Source: Hetaerina americana
Lineage: Eukaryota > Arthropoda > Insecta > Odonata > Calopterygidae
DNA length: 64,000 nt
Reading direction: 5' to 3'
Assembly: GCA_022747635.1 (NCBI GenBank)
Contig: JAKTNV010000008.1
Coordinates: forward strand, 3,311,386 to 3,375,385
Part shown: positions 55,240 to 64,000 of the stretch, piece after piece
Numbering within the stretch: the first letter of the stretch is position 1
How the letters are laid out: each line of letters starts with the position of its first letter
The notes under the pieces: generated by a model
Databases searched by the model: none
What the model was told of the DNA's origin: nothing
Seen by the model: only the letters and a program-made list of their open reading frames with translations
Program-made: the position numbers and the translations under genes

Positions 55240-55930
55240 TTTGTTTGAACAGTCGAATCCAGGGCGACCCCACGGCGGGGACCCCGGCGACAAGGCACGC
55301 ATGGACTTGCCCACTGACGCGGGACCCCCCCTCCCCCCCATCAGTCCCCCTCGTGAATTTCCCCGACGAAACTACCAAAACCCACCTAATACGCCGAGGG
55401 CTAATTGGAATTTCCACCACGCGAAGCGATGGAGCGCAATGATACGTATGTCCGGCGAGGCGCCCGGCCGGGGTTTCGGCCGCTGGATCTGGGCGGAAGG
55501 CGAGGGGGGGGGGGCTTCTGGGGAGGCCGGGAAACGACGTCGCAGGCCTGCCAGCCTTCTGGGGAATTACGGCAGCATGCAGCACCAACGGGGAGCGAGG
55601 CCGGTCGCGGCGATCCGGTTGGAGGGGCAGTTTGTAACCCGATGCCTTTCCCCCGCTCGCGTCGGGTATTTGCTTTTAATTTCCCCCAAGGGCGACTCCC
55701 CCCCTCCCTCGCACCAGGCACACTGCTAACAAGTGTTGGGGGGTTCGTTCCACGGGAGATGTAATTATTACTGGAGGCGGGGTTGAATTGGCACGCCTTC
55801 CACTCCCTTCCGCGACTCACTCGGAGGGTGAGGCACCCCCTTCTCCGACGACCACCCCCCCTCGCGGGCTCCGTTAATTTCCATCGAATGGACACGGGGG
55901 GACGTGTTTACGAGCGCCACCGCTAACGAG
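55240..55930. other. GC-rich, CpG-containing block
   Basis: Several overlapping frames of 100-160 codons on both strands, all Pro/Gly/Arg-rich with no domain. The longest minus-strand frame (55895-55401) overlaps two plus-strand ones. Composition alone explains this. Confidence 0.55.
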
Positions 55931-56029
55931 ATTCGAGGAGGAAAATGAGAAAATCATCTTTCCGCAGAAACCACGGCGACTTGCAGACGGAAGGAGTGCG
56001 CAGAGCGGGGGAGATAAGCTACAAGGGGT

Positions 56030-56817
56030 CGGGGGAGCGGGGGAGAAATGGTTGGGTGGGGAGTTGAATGAGTGGGTAGAGGGTGGAATGAGGGGGTGGG
56101 GGAGGATTGAGTAGGTGGGGGAGGAATGAGGGAGTTTGGGGAGGAATGAGGGGGTGGAGGAAGAATGAGGGGGTGGGGGAGGAATGAGGGGGTGGGTGAG
56201 AGATATGGATAGACAAACGCCGTCGTTCGGAAGAAATTGAGACCATGAGGTCCCTTCTTCCTTTTAACCCTTCGTCAAGTGCATAACAATAATGATAATA
56301 ATAAAAGGAAATATGAAAAGTTTTAAGAAAAAAAGAGAATGGTAAAGTCATATATATGAAAAAATAAATAAGCATAAGATATAATTTGGTGGGAAACCCT
56401 ACGGATAGGGGGTGGAAGATGGGAGCGAATGGGGGAGGAGGGGGGGAGATGTAGTGGGTGGGTAAAGGAGTAGGGGGTAGAGGATGGGGAGGGGAGGGCG
56501 GAAAGGGGGGAGTGGAAAGGTGGGGGTGTGGAGGGGATAGGTGGTGGTGGGGAGAGGTAGGGGGAAGGTGGGAATGGTAGGGTGAAGGAGGGGAGGGGGT
56601 ATGTGGGGGTGGGGAGGGGGTATGTGGGGGCGGGGAGGGGAAATGGGAATAAGGGGCTGGGGCGGGGAAATGTGGGGGGTGGATAGGGAAATGTGGGGGG
56701 TGGATAGGGAAATGTGGGGGGTGGATAGGGAAATGTGGGGGGTGGATAGGGAAATGAGGGGGGTGGATAGCGAAATGTGAGGGGTGGATGGGGAAATGTT
56801 GGGGTGGGGAAATCCAT
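56030..56817. repeat. G-rich minisatellite
   Basis: 56035-56205 repeats units like GGAATGAGGGGGTGGGGGA. 56400-56660 is irregular G-rich. 56665-56815 repeats a 21-base unit GGAAATGTGGGGGGTGGATAG about six times with small changes. Nearly all G on the plus strand. The minus-strand frame of 164 codons is a Pro/Thr/Ser/Phe repeat from this satellite and not a gene. 56206-56400 between the arrays is ordinary AT-rich sequence. Confidence 0.9.
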
Positions 56818-57339
56818 CGTAAAACACTTAAGGACTATTGCGAATTCCCACGTAGGCCACTGGCGTGAAGAATTCCAATTTTCATTTCTAACTTAAAATT
56901 CACGCTCATATTCGATCCTCAACTACCAAGTTTCCAATCCTCGGAACAATCAGTTCTGAATCAAAATCTTCGCTGGTATCTTCTTTGTACACAGAAATAA
57001 GACGCCAAGTAGTCACTGAGATTCTGACAAGCAATGGCGATAACTCCAAATGAGCGCATTCATTTCGACGGTCCCTGAAATAGATCCTCATTTGGAAATA
57101 ATGTTTATTTTATCCCTAAATGATAGCCCAAAATCCAAAGACTGAAAAATAGCCGAACTCTCTCCCACACTAAAAACTGGCGACAGAGAAGATCCGAGTA
57201 TTAGCAACCCATCTCATCGAACATTTAAGAGCTCATAATTTTAATCTCAATCTTTAAATACCTCGATTCTTAGAATTTACCAACAAAAAAATAAATACTG
57301 CTTCCAAAATGGTAAACCTTGCGAGACCCAATTTGCACT
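56818..57339. other. Unassigned stretch
   Basis: AT-rich, no gene recognised. Confidence 0.45.
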
Positions 57340-57735
57340 TTTTGTTCATGCTATTTTGATTTCGGGTGAAATAATGCTCATGTCGATGCTATAATTCTAG
57401 ATTTTAAAAAGGTATTCGACAAAGTCCGTCTTGGAAGTTCGTCCAAACTTGGGAAGTTACAGGATAGATAAGTGTGTTATTACATATCCGGATTCATGAA
57501 TTATTAACAGGCCGCGAGGAATGGATCGTAATAGACTAGAGTATTTTTCGACATAACAAGCGTCACATTATTAGGTATTCCACAAAAGGAAGTGTTATCG
57601 GTCCGCTATTGTTCTTTTTATACATACTGACATCGGGTCTCAGATTTCCAGTTAACTTCGTCTATTTGCTGACGATGCATTAATATATAGGGAAATATCC
57701 AGTCAAGAAAATAGGGAAACGTTATATTATAAAGT
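57340..57735 (+). mobile_element. Decayed L2/CR1-type RT fragment
   Basis: Across shifts the plus strand gives a DFKKVFDKV motif A (about 57392), a decayed GIPQK..VIGPLLFF motif B (57570-57620), and LLTMH-like motif C followed by IYREISSQENRET (about 57670-57715). Cut by the 3' end of RTE copy F. Confidence 0.72.
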
Positions 57736-58514
57736 AATCTACCGGTTAAGGTACGTTTTTGGATGGACACAGCTACTAAATACAACATTTTGTGTCTCCT
57801 AACAAAACAGAAAATTCAGCAACCTACTCTACATCAGGTCTCTCTTCATCTCTGAGTACTTTCTTCCTCCCTTCATCCCGTCCAACATCCCTATCCTGTT
57901 CCTTCCCTTTCCTCGTTTGCCTAACATTCTCCCCTCAATCACAGTCTTCAACATCCCACTGCCAGTCAATACACCCTTCATCCACTTTTCCTGCCTCCAT
58001 AGGATTTCTCCCAACAAACCCCTCTCTTCATCCACCATACCAAGTACTTTCTCATTTGTTTTCTTCTCTGTCCATTTAACCTTCTCCATTCTTCTTCAAA
58101 CCCACATTTCAAAAACCTCCAATCTACGCCTACCCTCCTGCTTCAATGACCACGTTTCCGCACCGTACATAGCTACGCTCCATATCAAAGTTTTTTTGAG
58201 TCTTTTCTTAACATCCTTACTCAACGTCCCTCTCATGAACTCCCTCCTCCTTGTGAAAGCCTCTTTGCCTAGCGAAATTCTTCTCCTTACGTCCCTACTA
58301 CTTTGACCGTGTCGGTCCAAAACACTACCGAGATACGTGACCTACTCTACTTTTTGCCCTCCTATTTTAATGTTTAGTTTAGCCTTTTTATTTCTGGAAA
58401 ATCGCATAACCTTTGTTTTATTAATATTGATTCTCATTCCATATATGTTGCATTGAATTTCCAATTCACTCAGCAATGCTTGCAACCCCTTGGCTGACTG
58501 ACAAAATAAAGCTT
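57736..58514 (-). mobile_element. RTE-type LINE copy F, 3' fragment, decayed
   Basis: Minus strand from the LVCQSAKGLQALLSELEIQ region to the 3' end with ACCTTAACCGGTAGATTA. Two open pieces (58320-58096 and 58089-57829) are separated by a shift. Inserted into the L2 fragment at its left, with no (TA)n tract. Confidence 0.9.
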
Positions 58515-60359
58515 AGCGTTATATAATTACCTAAATGTATGTCGAAAGTGATGCGAGGAATTTGAGTAAGAATTAAATTTGAATGAACCAATTTCGATAC
58601 ATTTTTGGAGAAATAGTATTTCACCCAACTAAATTACACCGTACAGGGAACCAGCATAACAATTTTAGAATCAGTAACTAGATGTCGATATCTACGAATT
58701 AGCTCGCAAGGGGCGTGTGCCCAGGGGTGCAAGGACACCACCCCTAAAAAAGACCCAAGAGCATGACCCACCAACAAAATCATGCCAATTCACTCTCACC
58801 CAGACATTTACATTCGAGACAATCCATTTCAACTCACACACAAATGCAAATACACACACTAGTGCCAACACCCAAATGATCCAGATCGCAGCGCTCAATC
58901 CTGTCCACGCTAGCAATTCGAATCTCTCCACTCTTTCCCATCATGACTCTGCCTTTCCACCACTATTATCCTGATTGGCTGGGGAAAGAACGTATATATG
59001 TATCTATCTTCACTGGAGTCCGTCTCCGCTATCCTTTCTTTCCCTACAGATTTCGGTGGTAAAAATAGCTTCTCTGGTACCTAATGGTCCGCATTGGCCA
59101 AGCAGATCGAAATATGTTGTAATACTGGTTATAGACACACAGGGAACTCCTGCAATAACTTCTGATGAACTGCTAATGAAGTTATAAGTAACAAGGGAAT
59201 GTTTTCCAGAGTTTATTCTGCATTGAAATAAAAATTCCATTGTCTGCTTCCCATTGCATCGACTGCGTTGCACATTCGAAGATTCCAGCTGGGTTTAGGG
59301 GGCGATTGTGTTTATACCACAACTACTCGGCATCTGCAGGTGAGACTCGAGGGATATTCACGATAACACACCCGTGTGTTCCTTATGGCATTAGCGGCAT
59401 TTCTATGAAAGAGTACAACGTTTCCTCACATTCGAAGGGTGTCGTTTACACGCAAATCGTGTACCCGTTTTTAATTTTTTGGAAAAGTATAGACATTATT
59501 CAGAATTATTCCGTATTGCGAGTAAGTTGAAGTATGTAGTTTAACGAGTGGTAACAGGAGTTGCCAAAAAGGCCGTCATGGAAGAATTTCTGCGATCGAC
59601 ATTTTAGGTTAAATTAGACGAGTACTGTGAGTAAATGTGATGAATAAGTCAAAGATAAATGTTATCCATCGCTGGTTAAGCATCGTGTATCGTTACATTC
59701 TAATCTTCTATAGCATACTGCCAAGGATGTAAATGTGTTTATGACATTCCAAATCCATCGACTGAATTATGGTAATCTTCTTTCAGTGCATATGATTTTA
59801 AGAACAAATAACGTTGACAAAGCATATCCGATGTGGAATCACTACATCAGACCCACTAGGTGTCCCTTGAAGGATGATTCCACGAATTAAGAGGAGATTT
59901 TAAATGAAATACCGACCCCTCCAGTGATGCGGCAAAAAGCTGTGTTCCGCAGCAAATTAGTTTCTTTCTGATGCATCTTCCTCTGTGAAAAATCGTATTA
60001 AGGTACAGCAGTGAGTCGAGGTGTAAAGCCGAGCCAACTCCCAAGCAAGCGTTGCCCCCATCCCCGTCCGCCAAGTTAGTAACAGCCAGGACTCCCGACC
60101 GCGCAACTCTCACGTAAGCCGAGCTCATCAAGCAGACGCAAGCACGAAGCCTCGGTTCAATGCCATCAACGCTGCGCTTAACGTATGCAGCAGGGTTACT
60201 GTGTAATTCAAGGGTAACTCTAATATGTATACTAGCAGTATCATTTCACGAAGAACCCAGAGCAACCAAAAGGGACCACACGATGGAAATACAACACGTT
60301 CCACAAACTGTGCTCATTCATTTAATGCCACAAATTTGCAAAGGGCAAACTTGCACATT
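58515..60359. other. Unassigned stretch with an L2 scrap
   Basis: At 58967-59010 CTGATTGGCTGGGGAAAGAA then GTATCTATCTT matches 6475-6515, an L2 coding scrap. Elsewhere no gene, repeat or domain recognised. Confidence 0.45.
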
Positions 60360-60545
60360 TCGAAGCTGGATTGATTACCAAATTAGATCCCGAGCAGCGT
60401 GGATAGGAGCTAGATTTGTAAAACGCAGTTGTGATAAATCTAGTAGAGTCTCCAAAATATTAGAGGATCTCGGTTGGATCAATCACGAGGGGAAAGTTAA
60501 AAATTACAGATTAATTCTCTTGTATTAATCGAAAGGATGTCTCTT
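60360..60545 (+). mobile_element. L2-type LINE C-terminal scrap
   Basis: The plus strand reads RAAWIGARFVKRSCDKSSRV, then SKILEDLGWINHEGKVKNYR and LILLY, matching the RRAARFVKNSYDKTQSV and DLGWESLAERR blocks of the 53306 frame. Confidence 0.7.
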
Positions 60546-61505
60546 CAGCAGTGATGTTAAAAATGTATTATTTAAATTCATTTATTGCAGTTAGCTCGGG
60601 ACTCGGTAGTAACCGTTATATTTACAACGATGATATAGAATGCTTAGGTGCAATATGAAGGATGCTGATTACAGAAGCAGCTTATTTATATGCTCATCGT
60701 ACAAATCCGCGGACTCAAACAGAGACGTCCTCTCTAAGCTCGACGCCAAATCTCGCCCAAGTGCCGCTGAAGAATAGTCGTAGTCGCCGACAACATGCAG
60801 CTGGCGTCATTTACTCGAGGCATTTATTTGCGCGTGAAACACATCTCGTCGCAGACAAGCGAAACACTTCATAATATATTCCGCAAGTACTGGTATGAAA
60901 AAATAGTAAAGGCTACAGCAGCATAATCGACATTTTGGAGTGATAAGGAATAAGTTATAAATATTGAATTTGCTGAGAGAATTGATGACCACAACCTTAC
61001 ATGTAGACATGAAATATTGGTTTGGAGAATTAATCAAAATAGAATTGTATGCTATTCCTATTCAATAACTTTAATGTTGATTCTACCGTAATTTTAATGA
61101 CCTTCAAGAGAAATCAAAAGAACCCAATTAATTCGGTTCGGACTCTCAATGGTGACATGGGGCGCAATTGGAAATATTCTTAAGCCTGCTCTTTGAGGTT
61201 CCCCAGAAGTCTGGTAGTTTAGGGTTAAACGCTAATGCGCTATGCCCAAAATAAAGTCTTCGAGAAACACTAAGTGCGTTATTTTCCAGTTAACTTTATT
61301 AATAACTCTCTTCATTAAATCGGATTTTGAATACCGCTATCTTAAAATCTGACGAGTGAAAACTTAATTCGCCAGTTGAAATGGCATCCTAATGACCACA
61401 ACGTCAGTTCGTTCCAATCTGAGATAAAAAGAGCGGACAGGGAAAAATTCAAAATACGGCGCAAGAAGTCTTCAACTGTTGTCCTGCATCAATGATTGAT
61501 TATTT
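60546..61505. other. Unassigned stretch
   Basis: AT-rich, no gene or repeat recognised. Confidence 0.45.
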
Positions 61506-61610
61506 TTATAGTCTGATGACGACGGTCGTGCCGTCGAAACGTCAAAACAACATACATATGTGAGTGCCCTTTCTTTGTGTTTCTATGTTTTAAAAATCTA
61601 CATCTGGGTT
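61506..61610 (+). mobile_element. Penelope-like 3' end with hammerhead-like box
   Basis: CTGATGA (61513-61519), a GACGG/CCGTC hairpin (61521-61535), GAAAC (61536-61540), then the shared box TGTGAGTGCC (61560-61568) and TGTGTTTCTATG (61579-61589). Immediately followed by a (TA)n tract. Confidence 0.6.
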
Positions 61611-61758
<148 letters not shown>

Positions 61759-61798
61759 CGATGATTTCGTCGACGTAAAACCGAAGTGTTGAATAATA

Positions 61799-61907
61799 AA
61801 TTGGACAGCAACAAACAATATAGAAACACAAAAAGATCATGAGACATAAAAGATAACGTGTGAGTGATCTTTTTATGTGTTTCTATATTGTTTGTTGCTG
61901 TCCAATT
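61799..61907. repeat. Inverted repeat of a Penelope-like terminal sequence
   Basis: The left arm 61799-61839 and right arm 61865-61907 are almost perfect reverse complements (the right arm has two extra bases) around a 25-base spacer. The right arm carries TGTGAGTGATC and TGTGTTTCTAT, so this is two opposed copies of the Penelope-like end. It is followed by more TA-rich sequence (61908-61965). Confidence 0.85.
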
Positions 61908-62029
61908 GTTATATATATAATATGTATATATATAATGCATATATATACATATGTATGTGCACATACATATTCGATTAATTTCAATCCGTAAGTGAATTCA
62001 GCCAATAAGCAATGGAACAAACTTGATCT

Positions 62030-62400
62030 GACGACAAGGAAGGAAAGGGAGGGAGGGAGGGAGGGATCTTCCACGTCTCTTCCGCGAGGAGGCGTGCTCG
62101 CTGTGCACTCGCTGGTTGGCGGAGGCAATAATCAAAGGGTCAGAAGGGGAGAGGATGGGAGGGAGGGGGTCCAGTCCTGAGGGCGCCCCGCATCTGCCGG
62201 CTCCATCTGCAGAGGGCGCCCCGCTGGGGGGGACCTGCCCCCGCCCAAACATCCCCTTCCGACCCATCTCCAGACGAGGGAGTGGAAGGGGGACTGTGTC
62301 CGCCTCACGGGGGGCATCCCCCCGCGACGACGTGGATTTCTCGGCTAAACTGCCCCAGACGCATCGGAAGGCAGATTTCGGATGGGGAGGAATGCATATT
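62030..62400. other. GC-rich, CpG-containing block
   Basis: Begins with a GGGA repeat (62040-62068). Low-complexity frames are open in several phases and no domain is seen. Confidence 0.5.
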
Positions 62401-62454
62401 ACATATGCTATATAATATGTCACACACATAGTATATTGTATGTACGAGGTTGAT

Positions 62455-62700
62455 CTGAGAAGTTCTCGTCCTGATGATGAAAATGACGGTTTATGTTTTC
62501 AAAAGAGTTTTATTTTTAAAACATAATCGCCTTTAACGTGAGGTACGTCCAGAGAGTAAAGCTCCGTTTGTATAACCTGTCGCGGCAGGGATACAATCGT
62601 AGTTGTGCGCCTACGCGGCGATTGGCTCTGATGCCAGGAGAATGAAACGACACCATTTTGAGGCCGCTGTTTGTTGCTCACGCATTACAGTGCTTGGTTA
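62455..62700 (-). mobile_element. Mariner-like element, C-terminal end
   Basis: TA at 62453-62454 precedes CGAGGTTGATCTGAGAAGTT, a mariner-type terminal repeat. Minus-strand coding about 62595-62515 reads VPHVKGDYVLK, the typical mariner C-terminal block. The left end of the element (right on the plus strand) is not identifiable. Confidence 0.6.
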
Positions 62701-62914
62701 GAGTGGTGTAGTTGATTGAAAATTCTGACGTTTGCGAAATAAGATCTGTAAACCGTTTTCCGAATGCGAAGATGAGTAAACTGAACCAAAATTCATCGAC
62801 AGGTTTGAAAGGTATGCGAGGAGTGATTCAAACAGTCGCAATCGCTCCTTGTTTGGACAAAAAGCGTTGACTGGCGAGGGACTTACTATTTTCATTATTT
62901 CTTATTCACATAGA

Positions 62915-63132
62915 ACCCGGCAAAGCACAGTTAGGGCATGTGGCAGGGGTTGAATACACACCAGACTAATTTTGATCCAAAATACTTTTCCCTCCTTGCG
63001 CGGTCAGAAAATGTTATCCCGATGATCAAGTATCGGTCGCGGGAAAAAATGACATCTTAAAACTATCCGTTCCACACTTGACGTGATCTCTCCCACTGTA
63101 GTACGATGGGACTCATAATACATTTTCATCCT
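62915..63132 (-). mobile_element. L2-type LINE 3' end
   Basis: Same 3' subfamily as 9470-9712: GGTTGAATACACACCAGACT, AAAAAATGACATCTTAAAAC and TAATACATTTTCA blocks are shared in the same order. The GC-rich terminal stem is degenerate here. Confidence 0.65.
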
Positions 63133-63263
63133 CCTTGGTGAAGCGAAGTTCGGAAGAGGTCCGAGGGCGTCAAATCAGGGAATAGGGTGTACCGTCCGGC
63201 ACTTCATTGTGCAGGGATAAGTGCCAAAATAGTTCCATTTACAGCTCCGCAACGACATTTCAT

Positions 63264-63778
63264 GGCCAAAGAATCGGGGCATTTGATTACATAAATCCTC
63301 CGCATATTTCAGTATACATTACGTTTCCTCGCTAGGTCAAGCGGTTACAGTATCGGCCCGGCTAGTCGAAAGATCCGGTGCTCAAGTCCCAGTGGAGGAA
63401 ATATTTTTGCGTTTGTGATCAGTTCGATTCCGCCTTCCCTACCTCTCATGTGTTCGTTCTTTAAAAGTGTTCCTATCCCTTTTCATTATGTCTACTTCCA
63501 TGTGAATGAATATTTGCTCGCCATAAGCCGGATTTTCGTGGTTGAATGCGTATTTGGCCGACGTGGCTAGTCTCTTTCTTCTGGCTATTCGCACCACGAA
63601 ACGTACTATTCCTATCCTTTATGACGTTGTATGATTGCTTCCCTACTGTCCTTCAATCTTGTGTCGTCCATTTCTCATTTGATGGGAGAAAAAGCTCCCT
63701 AGCGCCATCCATTGGCCAAAGAATCGAGACAATTGGCTGCATTAATCCCCCGCATATTTCAGTGTAAATTACGTTTCC
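63264..63778. repeat. 65-bp direct repeats 450 bp apart
   Basis: 63264-63328 and 63714-63778 both start GGCCAAAGAATCG and contain CCGCATATTTCAGT and ATTACGTTTCC, about 80 percent alike by eye. The sequence between may be one unit of a tandem repeat or an element with direct terminal repeats. Confidence 0.7.
63329..63420 (+). mobile_element. Possible tRNA-derived SINE head
   Basis: GCTAGGTCAAGCGGTTACAG resembles a Pol III A box region, and GGTGCTCAAGTCCCA lies at the expected distance of a B box. The cloverleaf is imperfect, so a working tRNA is unlikely. Confidence 0.5.
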
Positions 63779-64000
63779 ACGATAGCTGGGCGTGCCTGTG
63801 TTCACCGAATGTCTGATTTCGCCGGCGAAAGAGGCATCGGCCGCCGGAATTTGGAGAGGGCCCCTGCCGGGCTATATCGGATATCGAGGTTCTGATCGTG
63901 TTTTGTTCCGAGCGGCGGTTGACCGCCCCGTTCTTCCAGAAGCGTGGAGTTTGACTCTTGACTTCTTCTTCCGCCCGCAAGGCTCTGCTTCCGTTTTTTT
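63421..64000. other. Unassigned to window end
   Basis: Apart from the direct repeat at 63714-63778, no gene or recognised repeat. Confidence 0.45.

Noticed and set aside
55241..55895. Overlapping 119-164 codon frames on both strands
   Set aside because: Same compositional effect in a GC-rich block, with no motif.
56206..56400. Penelope-like end near a GACGAAGGG box on the minus strand
   Set aside because: The shared TGTGAGTG box and the TGTGTTTCTAT box are both missing, so it was not called.
56323..56827. Pro/Ser/Thr/Phe-rich repetitive frames on the minus strand
   Set aside because: They are produced by the G-rich minisatellite. The unit length of 21 bases keeps the frame open.
63329..63420. 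A functional tRNA gene
   Set aside because: The A and B boxes are only approximate and the acceptor stem does not pair. A SINE head is more likely.

Overview
This is eukaryotic, very probably arthropod (most likely insect), intergenic DNA made almost entirely of transposable elements. The reasons are at least twelve mariner-like DNA transposon copies with TA target sites, RTE-type and L2/CR1-type LINEs, Penelope-like elements with a GIY-YIG domain, tRNA-derived SINEs, a decayed Helitron helicase and long (TA)n microsatellites. The species cannot be fixed from the sequence. I find no convincing host gene, rRNA gene, functional tRNA gene or CRISPR array, and nothing that behaves as an operon.

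Layout. 1-1.2 kb: deleted mariner, TG/TA microsatellite, Penelope GIY-YIG remnant. 1.2-4.1 kb: unassigned, with GC-rich blocks. 4.1-7.4 kb: SINE, L2 scraps, mariner C-terminal scrap, and a foldback mariner lying against an L2 fragment. 7.4-15.4 kb: mostly unassigned, with GC-rich blocks, an L2 3' end and two internally deleted mariners. 15.4-17.7 kb: old RTE-like fragments. 17.8-19.4 kb: a 92-bp mariner MITE and an apparently intact 1,333-bp mariner, both in (TA)n DNA. 19.4-24.6 kb: RTE copy A (decayed), mariner and Penelope fragments, RTE copy B (young, 5'-truncated). 25.5-26.3 kb: RTE copy C. 27.4-32.5 kb: three decayed L2 copies and a SINE. 33-37.8 kb: Penelope ends, RTE copy G, Penelope GIY-YIG, PIF1 helicase remnant. 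38.1-45.2 kb: a hairpin repeat, then two nearly complete RTE copies head to head (D minus strand, E plus strand). E has an unbroken 991-codon reading frame and its own 5' leader. 45.2-51.7 kb: SINE, decayed mariner, L2 RT remnant, SINE and an inverted repeat. 51.9-55.0 kb: L2 fragments and a second copy of the foldback mariner/L2 block in inverted orientation, followed by a 295-codon L2 RT fragment. 55-64 kb: GC-rich block, G-rich minisatellite, L2 and RTE fragments, Penelope ends around a large (TA)n tract, mariner scrap and a tandem repeat.

How the parts work together. Only two elements look potentially autonomous: RTE copy E (endonuclease plus reverse transcriptase in one protein) and the mariner at 18.0-19.4 kb (DD34D transposase with matching terminal repeats). 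Three structural themes recur. (TA)n tracts sit at the ends of RTE, mariner and Penelope copies. Inverted duplications exist at several scales: a 3-kb head-to-head RTE pair, a 1.2-kb block repeated 45 kb away, and hairpins of 40-100 bp. Finally, GC-rich, CpG-containing poly-G/C blocks punctuate otherwise AT-rich DNA and have no explanation from protein coding. All percent-identity statements are by eye.
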